A DNA stretch of 64,000 nt, from the NCBI GenBank assembly GCA_030595255.1, contig JAUVDP010000001.1, positions 1 through 64,000 on the forward strand. The letters are read 5' to 3'. Position 1 is the stretch's first letter. Each line of letters starts with the position of its first letter. Source of the DNA: Mycoplasmatota bacterium. Its GTDB lineage: Bacteria; Bacillota_I; Bacilli_A; Izemoplasmatales; Izemoplasmataceae. Of the stretch, positions 43,393-52,873 are shown piece by piece. Position numbers and translations under genes: made by a program. The notes below the pieces were generated by a model. That model was not told the origin of the DNA. It did no database searches and saw only the letters and a program-made list of their open reading frames with translations.

Positions 43393-44549
43393 TGGAAGAC
43401 AGAAAAGTATTATTAGAAGTTAAAAATCTTAAAAAACATTTTATTATTAAAAAAGATATTCTTGGTAAAGCTAAGAAAACTGTTCATGCAGTAGATGGTA
43501 TTAATTTTAAAATTTATCAAGGTGAAACATTTGGACTTGTAGGTGAAAGTGGTTGTGGTAAATCAACAACTGGTAGAACTATTATTGGATTATACAAAAA
43601 TACTTCAGGAGAAGTTTTCTTTGATGGTGAATTATTATCAACTGGATATGAAGAAAATAAACTTCGAATAGGAAAGCTTAAAAGAAAACTAAAAAGAGAA
43701 TTAAAAAAATTACCAGAAGATGCAAGTAAAAACGAAATAGAAGAAATAAAAGAAAAATATAATGAACTTCTTAATGTTCAAAAATCTGAACTTAAAGAGA
43801 AAAAACAAACATCTAAATCACTTGGAAGAAACCAACGTGATATTCAAATGATTTTCCAGGATCCTTATGCCTCACTAAATCCTAGAATGACAGTTAGTGA
43901 AATTATAGCTGAAGGTATTAGGACTCATAATTTATTGCAAGGACCTGAAGTTTCAGAAAGAGTTTTTGTACTTCTTGAAAGAGTTGGATTAAAAAGAGAA
44001 CATGCTTCTCGTTATCCTCATGAATTTAGTGGTGGACAACGTCAAAGAATAGGAATAGCACGTGCTTTAGCAGTTGATCCAAAATTAATTATTGCGGATG
44101 AACCTATTAGTGCATTAGATGTTTCAATTCAAGCACAAGTAGTAAATATGCTTGAGGATTTACAAGAAGAATTTGGATTAACATATTTGTTTATTGCACA
44201 TGATTTATCTATGGTAAAATATATAAGTGATAGAATTGGAGTTATGTATTTAGGAAAATTGATGGAAGTATCTGAAAGTGACCCATTATATGAACTACCA
44301 TTACATCCATATACTCAATCATTATTGTCTTCAATTCCACTTCCTGATCCAGATGCAAATTTGAGAAGCGAGAGAATCGTACTTCAGGGTGATGTATCAA
44401 GCCCGATTAATCCTAAACCAGGCTGTAGATTTGCTGAAAGATGTAGATTTGCTAAGGGCGAATGTTTTACTGAATCACCTGAATTAGATGAAATATTACC
44501 AGGTAGATTTGTAGCTTGTCATCACGTTAAAGAAATCAATAAACTTTAA
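43392..44549 (+). CDS. oppF: Oligopeptide ABC transporter ATP-binding protein OppF
   Basis: A 385-residue ATPase with Walker A GESGCGKST, signature FSGGQRQR, Walker B IADEPISALD and the C-terminal Cys motif GCRFAERCRFAKGEC. A highly charged, coiled-coil-like insert of about 55 residues (around 85-140) lies between Walker A and the Q-loop MIFQDPYASL. The neighbouring OppD and OppC also carry inserts, so the whole complex seems enlarged. TAATG overlap with oppD. Confidence 0.92.
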   Translation: MEDRKVLLEVKNLKKHFIIKKDILGKAKKTVHAVDGINFKIYQGETFGLVGESGCGKSTTGRTIIGLYKNTSGEVFFDGELLSTGYEENKLRIGKLKRKLKRELKKLPEDASKNEIEEIKEKYNELLNVQKSELKEKKQTSKSLGRNQRDIQMIFQDPYASLNPRMTVSEIIAEGIRTHNLLQGPEVSERVFVLLERVGLKREHASRYPHEFSGGQRQRIGIARALAVDPKLIIADEPISALDVSIQAQVVNMLEDLQEEFGLTYLFIAHDLSMVKYISDRIGVMYLGKLMEVSESDPLYELPLHPYTQSLLSSIPLPDPDANLRSERIVLQGDVSSPINPKPGCRFAERCRFAKGECFTESPELDEILPGRFVACHHVKEINKL

Positions 44550-44579
44550 TAATCATAGGAATTCTACCTATGTTATTAT
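44548..44579 (+). terminator. Hairpin between oppF and oppA
   Basis: Arms AATAATCATAGG and CCTATGTTATT with a 7-base loop and no long T tract; probably a partial terminator or processing site, allowing separate control of oppA. A TATAAT at 44579-44584 lies too close to the start to be a standard promoter. Confidence 0.6.
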
Positions 44580-44604
44580 ATAATAAAGAAAAAGGAGGAA
44601 ACAA

Positions 44605-46311
44605 ATGAAAAAATTATTATTAGTATTTATGGCTTTGGCTTTAACTTTCACTTTAGCAGCATGTGCTGACGATGAAAGCGATGACGTTGTTCTAAATTGG
44701 AACATCGGAGCTGATCCTAGAACATTAGATCCAGGTTTAAATGGAGCTAGTGATGGTGGAGATGTTATTAATAACACTTTCGAAGGATTAGTAAGAGAGA
44801 AAAATGGGGAAGTATTCCCTGGAATGGCATCAGATTGGACAGTTTCTGCTGATGGTTTAACAGTTACTTTCGATATGAGAGAAGATGCTAAATGGTCAGA
44901 CGGTACTGCTTTAAATGCCGACGACTTTGTACGTTCATGGTTACGTGCAATGGACCCAAGAAATGTTTCTGAATATGCTTGGATATGGTATTACACTAAT
45001 GTAGTTGGAGCTGCAGAATTTGCTGATTCAGCAAGTGATTCTGATTCTGATTTAGATGATCTTAAAGCTGCTGTTGGAATTAAATCTTTAGAAAACGGAA
45101 CTAAATTAGAAGTTAAATTAACTTCTCCAACAGACTGGTTTATTAGTTTAATGGCTTTCTATCATTTCATGCCTGTACCTACTACAGCTTCATCTGAAGG
45201 TGAAGGATCTTGGGCTAAAGATGCTGAATTATCAATTTCTAACGGACCGTTTACTTTATCTGAGTATACAGTTGGAGATGGTTTAGTATTAGTTAAAAAT
45301 GATAATTACTGGAACGCTGAAAATGTTGGTATTGACGTAATTAATGGATATTTCATTGATAACTCAACTACTGCTTATGCTAAATATTATGCTGGTGAAT
45401 TAGACTTTATTCCTAGTGTACCTACTACAGAGATTCCTGCATTTATGATTTCTAACACTGAATTCCACGTATTCCCATTATTAGGGACTTACTATGTTAA
45501 CTTCAACCTTTCTGGTTGTACTGACTTAGGTGGAACTAGAGATATTGGAACTAGAGACAACGATATATTCTGTAATCAAAATTTAAGAACTGCACTTGCT
45601 TTATCTTTAGATAGAGATGAAATTACTGAAGCGTTAGGTGCTGGACAAGTTCCTGCTGCTGGATTTATACCTCCAGGATTCGCTGATAACACTGGTGCTG
45701 ATTTCTACGACACATCTAAAAACGATTCAGATATCGTTACTGATGATGGTGCTATGGCTCAAGCGGTTACTTTATTTGCTTTAGCTGCTACTGAATTAAA
45801 TATGACTGTTGCTGAATTACAAGCAGAGTTAAGCACAAAAGAATATGCTCATAATACTTCTGACTCACATCAATTGGTTGCAGAATTAATGCAAGCTATG
45901 TGGTTAGAAAACTTAGGATTCACTATCCAAATTACAAATGAACCTTGGGCTTTATTCCAAGTTTCAAGAACTGAAGGAGACTTCGACATGGCTCGTGGTG
46001 GATGGTTAACAGACTTTATGGATCCTTCTGGAATGATTGGTATCTTTACTCCTGGTAATGCATACAATGATCCAGATTATCTTAATCCTGCGTTTGTTGC
46101 ATTTATAACTACAGCTGCTGAAGCAACTACATCTGCAACTCACTTCGACGCATTATACGATGCTCATGCAGTATTTATGACTGATATGCCTGTAATTCCG
46201 GTTTATCACTACAATGACTCAATGTTAGTTAAATCTTACGTTGTTGGTTGGAGTAGATCAGTATTAGGTGGAGTTGACTTCTCAACTGCTACAATTGAAA
46301 AAACAGATTAA
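44605..46311 (+). CDS. oppA: Oligopeptide-binding lipoprotein OppA
   Basis: A 568-residue family 5 solute-binding lipoprotein. Signal peptide with lipobox LAAC, then the family start LNWNIGADPRTLDPGL and the WSDGTALNADDFVRSW segment that identifies peptide-binding proteins. Codon choice (many GCT, GAA, TTC) suggests high expression. AAAGGAGG precedes the ATG. It is last in oppBCDFA, with its own hairpin upstream and a strong terminator downstream. Confidence 0.93.
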   Translation: MKKLLLVFMALALTFTLAACADDESDDVVLNWNIGADPRTLDPGLNGASDGGDVINNTFEGLVREKNGEVFPGMASDWTVSADGLTVTFDMREDAKWSDGTALNADDFVRSWLRAMDPRNVSEYAWIWYYTNVVGAAEFADSASDSDSDLDDLKAAVGIKSLENGTKLEVKLTSPTDWFISLMAFYHFMPVPTTASSEGEGSWAKDAELSISNGPFTLSEYTVGDGLVLVKNDNYWNAENVGIDVINGYFIDNSTTAYAKYYAGELDFIPSVPTTEIPAFMISNTEFHVFPLLGTYYVNFNLSGCTDLGGTRDIGTRDNDIFCNQNLRTALALSLDRDEITEALGAGQVPAAGFIPPGFADNTGADFYDTSKNDSDIVTDDGAMAQAVTLFALAATELNMTVAELQAELSTKEYAHNTSDSHQLVAELMQAMWLENLGFTIQITNEPWALFQVSRTEGDFDMARGGWLTDFMDPSGMIGIFTPGNAYNDPDYLNPAFVAFITTAAEATTSATHFDALYDAHAVFMTDMPVIPVYHYNDSMLVKSYVVGWSRSVLGGVDFSTATIEKTD

Positions 46312-46341
46312 GAAATCTACTTAAGACTAAATTATTAAATT

Positions 46342-46370
46342 AAAGGAATCCAATGGATTCCTTTTTTTTA
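46342..46370 (+). terminator. Terminator of the opp operon
   Basis: Arms AAAGGAATCC and GGATTCCTTT with an AAT loop and a long T run; the same 10-bp stem as the holA terminator at 22901. Confidence 0.92.
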
Positions 46371-46482
46371 TTTTCTCTTGAAAAAAGCTAGTAAAATTGT
46401 TAAATTAGATATATATAATTTTTAAATTGAGTAATAATAATAATATATTTGTATTTACTATAGATAATAGTAAAAAACACGC

Positions 46483-46488
46483 TATAAT
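46483..46488 (+). promoter_or_regulatory. Probable -10 box of ymdB
   Basis: TATAAT at 46483-46488, 25 bases before the ATG; no -35 at proper spacing. Confidence 0.4.
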
Positions 46489-46512
46489 ATAAGATAGAAA
46501 TGAGATGATTAA

Positions 46513-47271
46513 ATGAAAGTATTATTCATTGGAGACGTTTTTGGTACTAGAGGAATGGAAGCACTTAATAAGTACTTACCAGAAATTAAACAAGAACACA
46601 AACCTAATTTAATTTTTGTTAATGGAGAAAATATTGATAAAGGATTTGGGATTAGTGAAAAGATATATAAAGAATTAATGATTATGGGAGTAAATGTTGT
46701 AACTTTAGGAAATCATTCTTTTTCTAAAAGAGAATTAGTTGATTTCATAGATGAGTCTAATATAATAAGACCAGCTAACTATAGTGATGCAGTACCTGGT
46801 AGAGGATATATAACAGTTAAATACAATACTAAGTTAGTTACTGTAATTAATTTAATGGGACGTATCTTTATGGGTGATCCACTTGATAATCCATTTAAAA
46901 GAGCAGATGAAATCTTAGAAGAGATTAATAGTGATTTTATCTTTGTTGATATGCATGCTGAAGCAACATCTGAAAAGATAGCTATGGCTCATTATCTGGA
47001 TGGAAGAGTAACTGCAGTAGTAGGAACACACACACACGTGCCTACGGCTGATGCTATGGTGTTTCCAAAAGGAACTATGTATATTTCTGACATTGGAATG
47101 ACTGGCGCTAAATACGGTATATTAGGGGCAGATAAAGAAATTATTATTAATAAATTCTTAACAGGTATGCCACAAAGAATAAAAGAGTCTTTAGCTACTG
47201 AACTACAATTTAATGCAGTAATAATGGATACAGTGTTAAATAAGATAAAGGCTATAAACATCTATGAATAA
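46513..47271 (+). CDS. ymdB: YmdB family metallophosphoesterase
   Basis: A 252-residue calcineurin-like phosphoesterase of the YmdB/TIGR00282 family, a 2',3'-cyclic nucleotide phosphodiesterase in B. subtilis that affects biofilm and motility gene expression. Metal-binding motifs are visible: GDVFG at 6-10, NGENIDKG near 37, GNHSF near 73 and GTHTHVPTAD near 175. In Bacillus it lies directly after rny; here an IS and the opp operon intervene. Only a weak GAGATGAT site precedes the ATG. Confidence 0.92.
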   Translation: MKVLFIGDVFGTRGMEALNKYLPEIKQEHKPNLIFVNGENIDKGFGISEKIYKELMIMGVNVVTLGNHSFSKRELVDFIDESNIIRPANYSDAVPGRGYITVKYNTKLVTVINLMGRIFMGDPLDNPFKRADEILEEINSDFIFVDMHAEATSEKIAMAHYLDGRVTAVVGTHTHVPTADAMVFPKGTMYISDIGMTGAKYGILGADKEIIINKFLTGMPQRIKESLATELQFNAVIMDTVLNKIKAINIYE

Positions 47272-47335
47272 GGAAACTTATTCATTTTGTTTGTGTAAGT
47301 AAGCAAAAATATATATAATTTAAATAGGTGATAAT

Positions 47336-48781
47336 ATGAATAAAAAAGATTATAGTAAATACTTTGTAAAACCTTCAATAAAAGATGCGAGAAAAAGAAA
47401 AGTCGAGGACACAATTGTCATCGATTTTAATGAGTATTTTAACTTAAAAGGCTTTGGAAAAGGTAAAACATATAAGATAGAAACATATGGATGTCAGGCA
47501 AATGAAGCAGACAGTGAAAAGATTAGTGGGATACTAGAAGCTCTTGAGTTTACAGAAAGTGAAACTTTAGAACACGCTGATATAATATTGCTAAATACTT
47601 GTGCTGTAAGAGAAAATGCAGAGAATAGAGTATTTGGTGAATTAGGTAGATTAAAGCAATACAAGAAGAATAATCCCGAATTAATCTTAGGTGTTTGTGG
47701 ATGTATGCCTCAAGAAGAAAAAGTAGTAGATAAAATACTTAAGAAAATTCACTATGTAGACCTTGTATTTGGTACTCATAATATCTATAAGCTACCAGAA
47801 TATTTAGAAACTGTAATTCTTTCAAAAGAAAGAGTAATTGAAGTGTTCTCAGAACAAGGTTCTATAATAGAAAATATGCCAAGAATAAGAGAAAATAGCA
47901 GGAAAGCATGGGTTAACATAATGTATGGTTGTGACGAATTTTGCACCTATTGTATAGTCCCATATACGCGTGGAAAAGAACGTTCAAGAGACAAAGAACA
48001 CATAATTCAAGAAGTAGAAGAGTTGATAAAAGAAGGGTATAAAGAAATCACATTATTAGGACAAAATGTTAACAGTTATGGACGTGATTTCACTGATAAA
48101 AACTATAAATTTGCTCAGTTATTGACTGATTTGCAAAAATTACCAATAGATCGTGTCAGATTTACTACTTCACACCCAAAAGACTTTGACCTAGAGACTG
48201 TAAAAGTTATTGCAACTGGTGGTAATTTGATGCCATATATCCATTTACCAGTTCAATCTGGAAGTAATGAAATACTAAAAAGAATGAATCGTAAATATAC
48301 TAAAGAATCATATATGCAATTAATAGACTGGATCTATGAGTATATTCCTAATGTATCCCTTACTACAGACATAATTGTAGGTTTTCCAGGTGAAACGGAA
48401 GAACAATTCAATATGACTTTAGATCTTGTTAAAGAGTGTAAATTTGAAGGTGCGTATACGTTTGTATACTCAAAAAGAGAAGGAACACCAGCTGCAACTT
48501 ATGAAGATAACCTTACAATAGAAGATAAGAAGAAAAGGTTGTATAAACTTAATGATATAGTCAATGATGGCTATTTAATAGGAAATGAAAGATTTGATGG
48601 CAAGGAAGTAAAAGTCCTAGTTGATGGAGTTAGTAAGAATAATGATGAGATTTTAGCAGGATATACAGAGAATAATAAGTTAGTTAATTTTAGAGGACCA
48701 GTTGAATTAATTGGAGAAATTGTTAAAGTAGTAATTACAGATGTAAAAACATGGTCTTTAACAGGTGATTTAGTTGAATAG
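47336..48781 (+). CDS. miaB: tRNA-2-methylthio-N6-dimethylallyladenosine synthase MiaB
   Basis: A 481-residue radical SAM methylthiotransferase that acts on i6A37 of tRNAs, downstream of MiaA in the same modification pathway. The N-terminal UPF0004 domain has the auxiliary-cluster Cys (GCQANEADSE, NTCAVRE, GVCGCMPQ); the radical SAM Cys are at 199, 203 and 206 (CDEFCTYC); a TRAM domain ends the protein. miaA lies at 55940. Overlaps the next gene by 8 bases. Confidence 0.95.
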   Translation: MNKKDYSKYFVKPSIKDARKRKVEDTIVIDFNEYFNLKGFGKGKTYKIETYGCQANEADSEKISGILEALEFTESETLEHADIILLNTCAVRENAENRVFGELGRLKQYKKNNPELILGVCGCMPQEEKVVDKILKKIHYVDLVFGTHNIYKLPEYLETVILSKERVIEVFSEQGSIIENMPRIRENSRKAWVNIMYGCDEFCTYCIVPYTRGKERSRDKEHIIQEVEELIKEGYKEITLLGQNVNSYGRDFTDKNYKFAQLLTDLQKLPIDRVRFTTSHPKDFDLETVKVIATGGNLMPYIHLPVQSGSNEILKRMNRKYTKESYMQLIDWIYEYIPNVSLTTDIIVGFPGETEEQFNMTLDLVKECKFEGAYTFVYSKREGTPAATYEDNLTIEDKKKRLYKLNDIVNDGYLIGNERFDGKEVKVLVDGVSKNNDEILAGYTENNKLVNFRGPVELIGEIVKVVITDVKTWSLTGDLVE

Positions 48782-49100
48782 TTTAAAAAACTTAATAAAT
48801 GAACTAGAAAATGATGATCTTATTATAAGATTTAAAAAATTAGAAAATATTATTGACCAAGATAAAGAAATTAATAAAAATTTTAAGAATTTACTTGAAC
48901 TTCAGAAAAAAATGGTAAATGATAGAGAAAAAAATCCGAGTAATTTTGAGAACTCTAGCAAGCTATATAAAATCGCTAAAAGCGCTTTAACTAGCAATAT
49001 TATTATATCTGAGTATATAGAATTGTTAGAAGATATTAACTATGATTTACAAATGATACAAAATATCATAGGAACAGAAATTAGTGCTGATTTCGAATAA
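48774..49100 (+). CDS. ymcA: YmcA/RicA (Com_YlbF family) protein
   Basis: A 108-residue helical protein of the YlbF/YmcA family. In B. subtilis YmcA, YlbF and YaaT form the Ric complex that modulates RNase Y-dependent mRNA maturation and development. Family and position directly after miaB match ymcA. The start is TTG at 48774 with AGGTGA five bases upstream, inside the end of miaB. RNase Y and YmdB are encoded in the same region. Confidence 0.8.
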   Translation: MNSLKNLINELENDDLIIRFKKLENIIDQDKEINKNFKNLLELQKKMVNDREKNPSNFENSSKLYKIAKSALTSNIIISEYIELLEDINYDLQMIQNIIGTEISADFE

Positions 49101-49166
49101 ATTATTTCGATTAAAGGCACTTTTTTATTGAAATGGTGGGAAACGCCTTGTAAAAGCAATTTCCTA

Positions 49167-49195
49167 TTGATTAATAATTTTTAATGTTGTATAAT
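49167..49195 (+). promoter_or_regulatory. Promoter of the unknown gene before mutS
   Basis: TTGATT at 49167-49172 and TATAAT at 49190-49195 with a 17-base spacer. Confidence 0.65.
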
Positions 49196-49233
49196 GATAA
49201 ATGGAAGTGTCAATCAGTAAAGGAGATGTTAAA

Positions 49234-50226
49234 ATGGCTAAGAAAAACGGTAAACAGGAAGATTATATATTCTTATATTCTAAGAAGGTCAAAATACCTA
49301 AGTTAGTTGAATCATTTGTAGTAATCCCTTCATATGAGATTGTTAAATACTTAAGAAATAAGGAAATCTTTTTACCTTATTATGTTCATAAAGCATTAAT
49401 CAGAAAAAATATTGCCCCGGCAATTGCTACTGCAGAAAGTGCAAACAAGTTTTCTGATGAAATGAAATTCCGTTTAAAATGGTTTGATAAGTTTACAATA
49501 TTTCAATTAGAGAGATTAGCTGAAGGCTATCAATTACCAATAAATGTTGAAGAGTATAAAAAAGACTTTTGGGACATTGTAGTTAGAAATAGAACTGATC
49601 TTGGAATTAATAATTTAGAATTTGTTAAATTACAAAACCTTTCAATGAAATATTCTAAAGAACCACAAGAAGATTATGATACTTTGAGTTCTAATTTTGA
49701 AGAAATTTACTTCGAACCTGCTGGATATTTTGATGGATCTGAGTTAGAAGAAGCAAAAGAAGTGTTAACAAGTGCTACTACACTAACTGAAATTCGTGAT
49801 TTAGGTAAGAGATACGGTGTTGAAATTCCTCGAAGAATCAATAAGAAACAATTAATTGATATTGTTGCTATAAAACTGAACTTTGACGAAGAAAAGAAAC
49901 AAGAAATTTCTAAAAAATCAATTTTAGAAATTGAAAGATATGCAAAAAGAAGAAAAGTTAATGTTTCAATAGAACTTAAGAAAAATGATATGATTGAATA
50001 TATCATAATAAAAATGCCTCAAGAAGATGTTCCTAAGTATTCTAATTCAGTTAAGATATTTGCTGGTATGAATATAGAAGAATATTTATATAATCTAAAA
50101 TTTGAGGAAATAGCTGATAAAGTAAGTGAAGTAAAACGTAAAAAACTTAATAAATTACTATTTATTGGGGTTGGAGCTGGATTAGTTGTAGCAATAGTAA
50201 TAGTGGTAATAACACAATTTATGTAA
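49234..50226 (+). CDS. Unknown tail-anchored protein with SAP/HeH-like repeats
   Basis: A 330-residue protein not recognised. Three degenerate repeats of about 32 residues (roughly 87-117, 182-214 and 228-260) share a pattern of Leu..Ile/Leu..LAkrY.v.i...kkk.liDiI, resembling SAP, HeH or Rho-N-type helix-extended loop-helix nucleic-acid-binding modules. A single C-terminal membrane helix (about 308-328) would anchor it with the rest in the cytosol. ATG 49234 follows AAAGGAG; an in-frame ATG at 49201 has no site. It occupies the cotE position of Bacillus, 13 bases before mutS. Function is not inferred beyond possible nucleic-acid binding at the membrane. Confidence 0.7.
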   Translation: MAKKNGKQEDYIFLYSKKVKIPKLVESFVVIPSYEIVKYLRNKEIFLPYYVHKALIRKNIAPAIATAESANKFSDEMKFRLKWFDKFTIFQLERLAEGYQLPINVEEYKKDFWDIVVRNRTDLGINNLEFVKLQNLSMKYSKEPQEDYDTLSSNFEEIYFEPAGYFDGSELEEAKEVLTSATTLTEIRDLGKRYGVEIPRRINKKQLIDIVAIKLNFDEEKKQEISKKSILEIERYAKRRKVNVSIELKKNDMIEYIIIKMPQEDVPKYSNSVKIFAGMNIEEYLYNLKFEEIADKVSEVKRKKLNKLLFIGVGAGLVVAIVIVVITQFM

Positions 50227-50239
50227 AAAAGGTGATATC

Positions 50240-52801
50240 ATGAACAATATTGATAAATCACAATACACGCCAATGATGCGTCAATACTTAACAATTAAAG
50301 AAGACTATAACGATGCTATAGTCTTTTTTCGTTTAGGTGATTTTTACGAAATGTTCTTCACTGATGCATTTATTGCATCAAAAGAATTAGAAATCCAACT
50401 AACTGCTAGAGATGCAGGTAATAAAGATAAAGTTCCTATGTGTGGAGTTCCTCACCACGCAGCGGATGCTTATATTGAAAGATTAATCAATAAAGGCTTC
50501 AAAGTTGCTATTTGTGAACAAGTAGAAGACCCTAGTGTTGCTAAGGGAATTGTTAAAAGAGATGTAGTAAGATTAATTACTCCAGGAACTTTCATTGAGA
50601 ATAAAAGTGATGAGATTAGCTATATAGCATCTATTGGCATAAATATTAACAACTATACTATTTCATATTTAGATCTTTCAACTGGAGACTCATATAGTCT
50701 TGTTTTACCAAAAGATTTGAATATCTTAATTAACGAATTATTACAAATTTCACCTAAAGAAATAGTAATATCTAATTTCTTTGATGAAACTCATCTTGAA
50801 AAATACATAAAATCAGAAGGTGTTGTTGTTTCAATCAATAATGATATTGAAACATCAGAGATTTTTGATAATTTGTTTCGAGATTTACCTTCAAAAGAAG
50901 AGAAGAAAACATTTAAAAGGTTACTAAACTACATAATTAGAACACAAAAAAGAGAACTAATGCATCTTAAAAAAGCTATTGTTTTAGAAGCATCATCATT
51001 TTTAAAAATGGATTCAAATACAACAAGAAATTTAGAATTAACCGAAACATTAAGAAATAACAATAGAATAGGTAGTTTATTTTGGTTAATTGATAAATGT
51101 GAAACAGCTATGGGTAGTAGATATCTAAAAAGACAAATCTTAAGACCTTTAGTAAACAAAGAAATTATTGAAACAAGATATGATACTATCGATATTCTTA
51201 ATAAAGAGTTTATAACTAAACAAGAAATTAAAGATTTATTAAAAAATGTTTATGATCTTGAAAGAATTGTTGGAAGAATATCATACGGTAATACTAATGG
51301 TAAAGACTTAGCTCAATTAAGAAGATCACTAAGTATTTTACCTGAGTTAAAAGGATGTTTATCAAAACTTGACAACTCACATACACAGTTTTTATCTGAT
51401 TCTATTGATTCATTAACTGAATTTTATAGTTTACTAGAAAGAGCTGTAGTAAGCGACCCACCTCTTACAATTAAAGAGGGAGGAATTATAAAAGAAGGTT
51501 ATAACGAACTTCTTGATGAAATTAAAAACAAATCTTTAAATGTTAAAGAGTGGCTTAAAGAACTAGAAGAAACTGAAAGAGGAAAAACAGGGATTAAGAA
51601 ACTGAAAATTGGATATAATCGTGTGTTTGGTTACTATATTGAAATACCTAGAGGACAAATAGCTAACGTTAAAGATGAATTTGGATATACACGAAAACAA
51701 ACTTTATCTAATAGTGAAAGATATATTACTGAAGAACTAAAACAAAAAGAAACTATTATTTTAAGTGGAGAAGAAAAAAGTATTAAACTAGAATACCAAT
51801 TATTTATTGATTTACGTGATGAATCTAGAAAACTTATTTCAGTTATCCAAAAGAATGCGAATATCATTAGTGAAGTTGATATGATGATATCACTAAGTAT
51901 AATTAGTGAAGAGTTAAATCTTATTAGACCAATATTAACTGAAGACGCTTATATAGAAATACTAGACTCAAGACATCCTGTTGTTGAGAAAGTACTCACA
52001 GAAAGCGAATTTGTACCAAATAATATTATTTTAAATCAAGATACTAATATATTATTAATAACTGGACCAAACATGTCTGGTAAATCAACATATATGAGAC
52101 AAATGGCACTAACAGTTATTTTAGCTCAAATAGGTTCATTTGTTCCAGCATCAAGCGCAAAAGTACCTGTATTTGATGCGATATTTACTAGAATAGGTGC
52201 AGCTGACGACCTTGTTAGTGGTAAATCTACTTTTATGGTAGAAATGCTAGATGCAAATAACGCTATTAAGAATGCTACTAAAGATTCACTAATATTATTT
52301 GATGAGATAGGTCGAGGAACAGCAACTTATGATGGTATGGCTTTAGCGCAAGCAATAATCGAGTATATCCACGAAAAAATTAAGTGTAAGACGTTTTTCT
52401 CTACTCACTATCATGAACTAACTGATTTAGATAAATCATTACCTAGTTTAAGAAATGTTCATGTAAGCGCAAAGGATGAAAACGGTAGAATTATCTTTTT
52501 ACATAAAATAAAACCAGGTCCTACAGATAAATCTTATGGGATTAATGTAGCTAGCCTTGCTGAGCTTCCTAAAGGACTTATTGAAAGATCAAAAGTTATT
52601 TTAAATGATCTTGAAAGAAATCACCAACAACTATCAGATGCTTCAAGTATAAATTTATTTAATTTTAGTGAATTTGAAGAAGAAGATAATGTTGATGAAT
52701 TAGAAAATGAAATAATTAAAGAATTAAAAGATGTTTCAATTGAAGATGTAACACCTCTTGAAGCATTAAATATTTTAAATAAAATTATAAACAAATTATA
52801 A
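50240..52801 (+). CDS. mutS: DNA mismatch repair protein MutS
   Basis: An 853-residue MutS1 protein that recognises mismatches. The N-terminal mismatch-binding motif is FFRLGDFYEMF (Phe and Glu wedge residues), followed by connector, lever and clamp domains, then the ATPase with Walker A GPNMSGKS at about 609 and the DEIGRGTATYDG motif. Length is normal. AAGGTGATATC precedes the ATG. Followed by a terminator, so mutL, 1.4 kb on, has its own expression. Confidence 0.96.
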   Translation: MNNIDKSQYTPMMRQYLTIKEDYNDAIVFFRLGDFYEMFFTDAFIASKELEIQLTARDAGNKDKVPMCGVPHHAADAYIERLINKGFKVAICEQVEDPSVAKGIVKRDVVRLITPGTFIENKSDEISYIASIGININNYTISYLDLSTGDSYSLVLPKDLNILINELLQISPKEIVISNFFDETHLEKYIKSEGVVVSINNDIETSEIFDNLFRDLPSKEEKKTFKRLLNYIIRTQKRELMHLKKAIVLEASSFLKMDSNTTRNLELTETLRNNNRIGSLFWLIDKCETAMGSRYLKRQILRPLVNKEIIETRYDTIDILNKEFITKQEIKDLLKNVYDLERIVGRISYGNTNGKDLAQLRRSLSILPELKGCLSKLDNSHTQFLSDSIDSLTEFYSLLERAVVSDPPLTIKEGGIIKEGYNELLDEIKNKSLNVKEWLKELEETERGKTGIKKLKIGYNRVFGYYIEIPRGQIANVKDEFGYTRKQTLSNSERYITEELKQKETIILSGEEKSIKLEYQLFIDLRDESRKLISVIQKNANIISEVDMMISLSIISEELNLIRPILTEDAYIEILDSRHPVVEKVLTESEFVPNNIILNQDTNILLITGPNMSGKSTYMRQMALTVILAQIGSFVPASSAKVPVFDAIFTRIGAADDLVSGKSTFMVEMLDANNAIKNATKDSLILFDEIGRGTATYDGMALAQAIIEYIHEKIKCKTFFSTHYHELTDLDKSLPSLRNVHVSAKDENGRIIFLHKIKPGPTDKSYGINVASLAELPKGLIERSKVILNDLERNHQQLSDASSINLFNFSEFEEEDNVDELENEIIKELKDVSIEDVTPLEALNILNKIINKL

Positions 52802-52827
52802 AAGAGCCTAAAAAAGGCTCTTTTTAT
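52801..52827 (+). terminator. Terminator of mutS
   Basis: Arms AAAGAGCC and GGCTCTTT around a 7-base loop with a T tract, overlapping the stop codon. Confidence 0.88.
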
Positions 52828-52873
52828 ATATATTAAGGTAATTTATTGTATAATTAAAGATAGAGGTGATTAT

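Noticed and set aside
49115-49165. Possible terminator or MraZ-like GTGGG site before the repeat-protein gene
   Set aside because: Arms AAGGC/GCCTT are short and far apart, and only one GTGGG copy is present.
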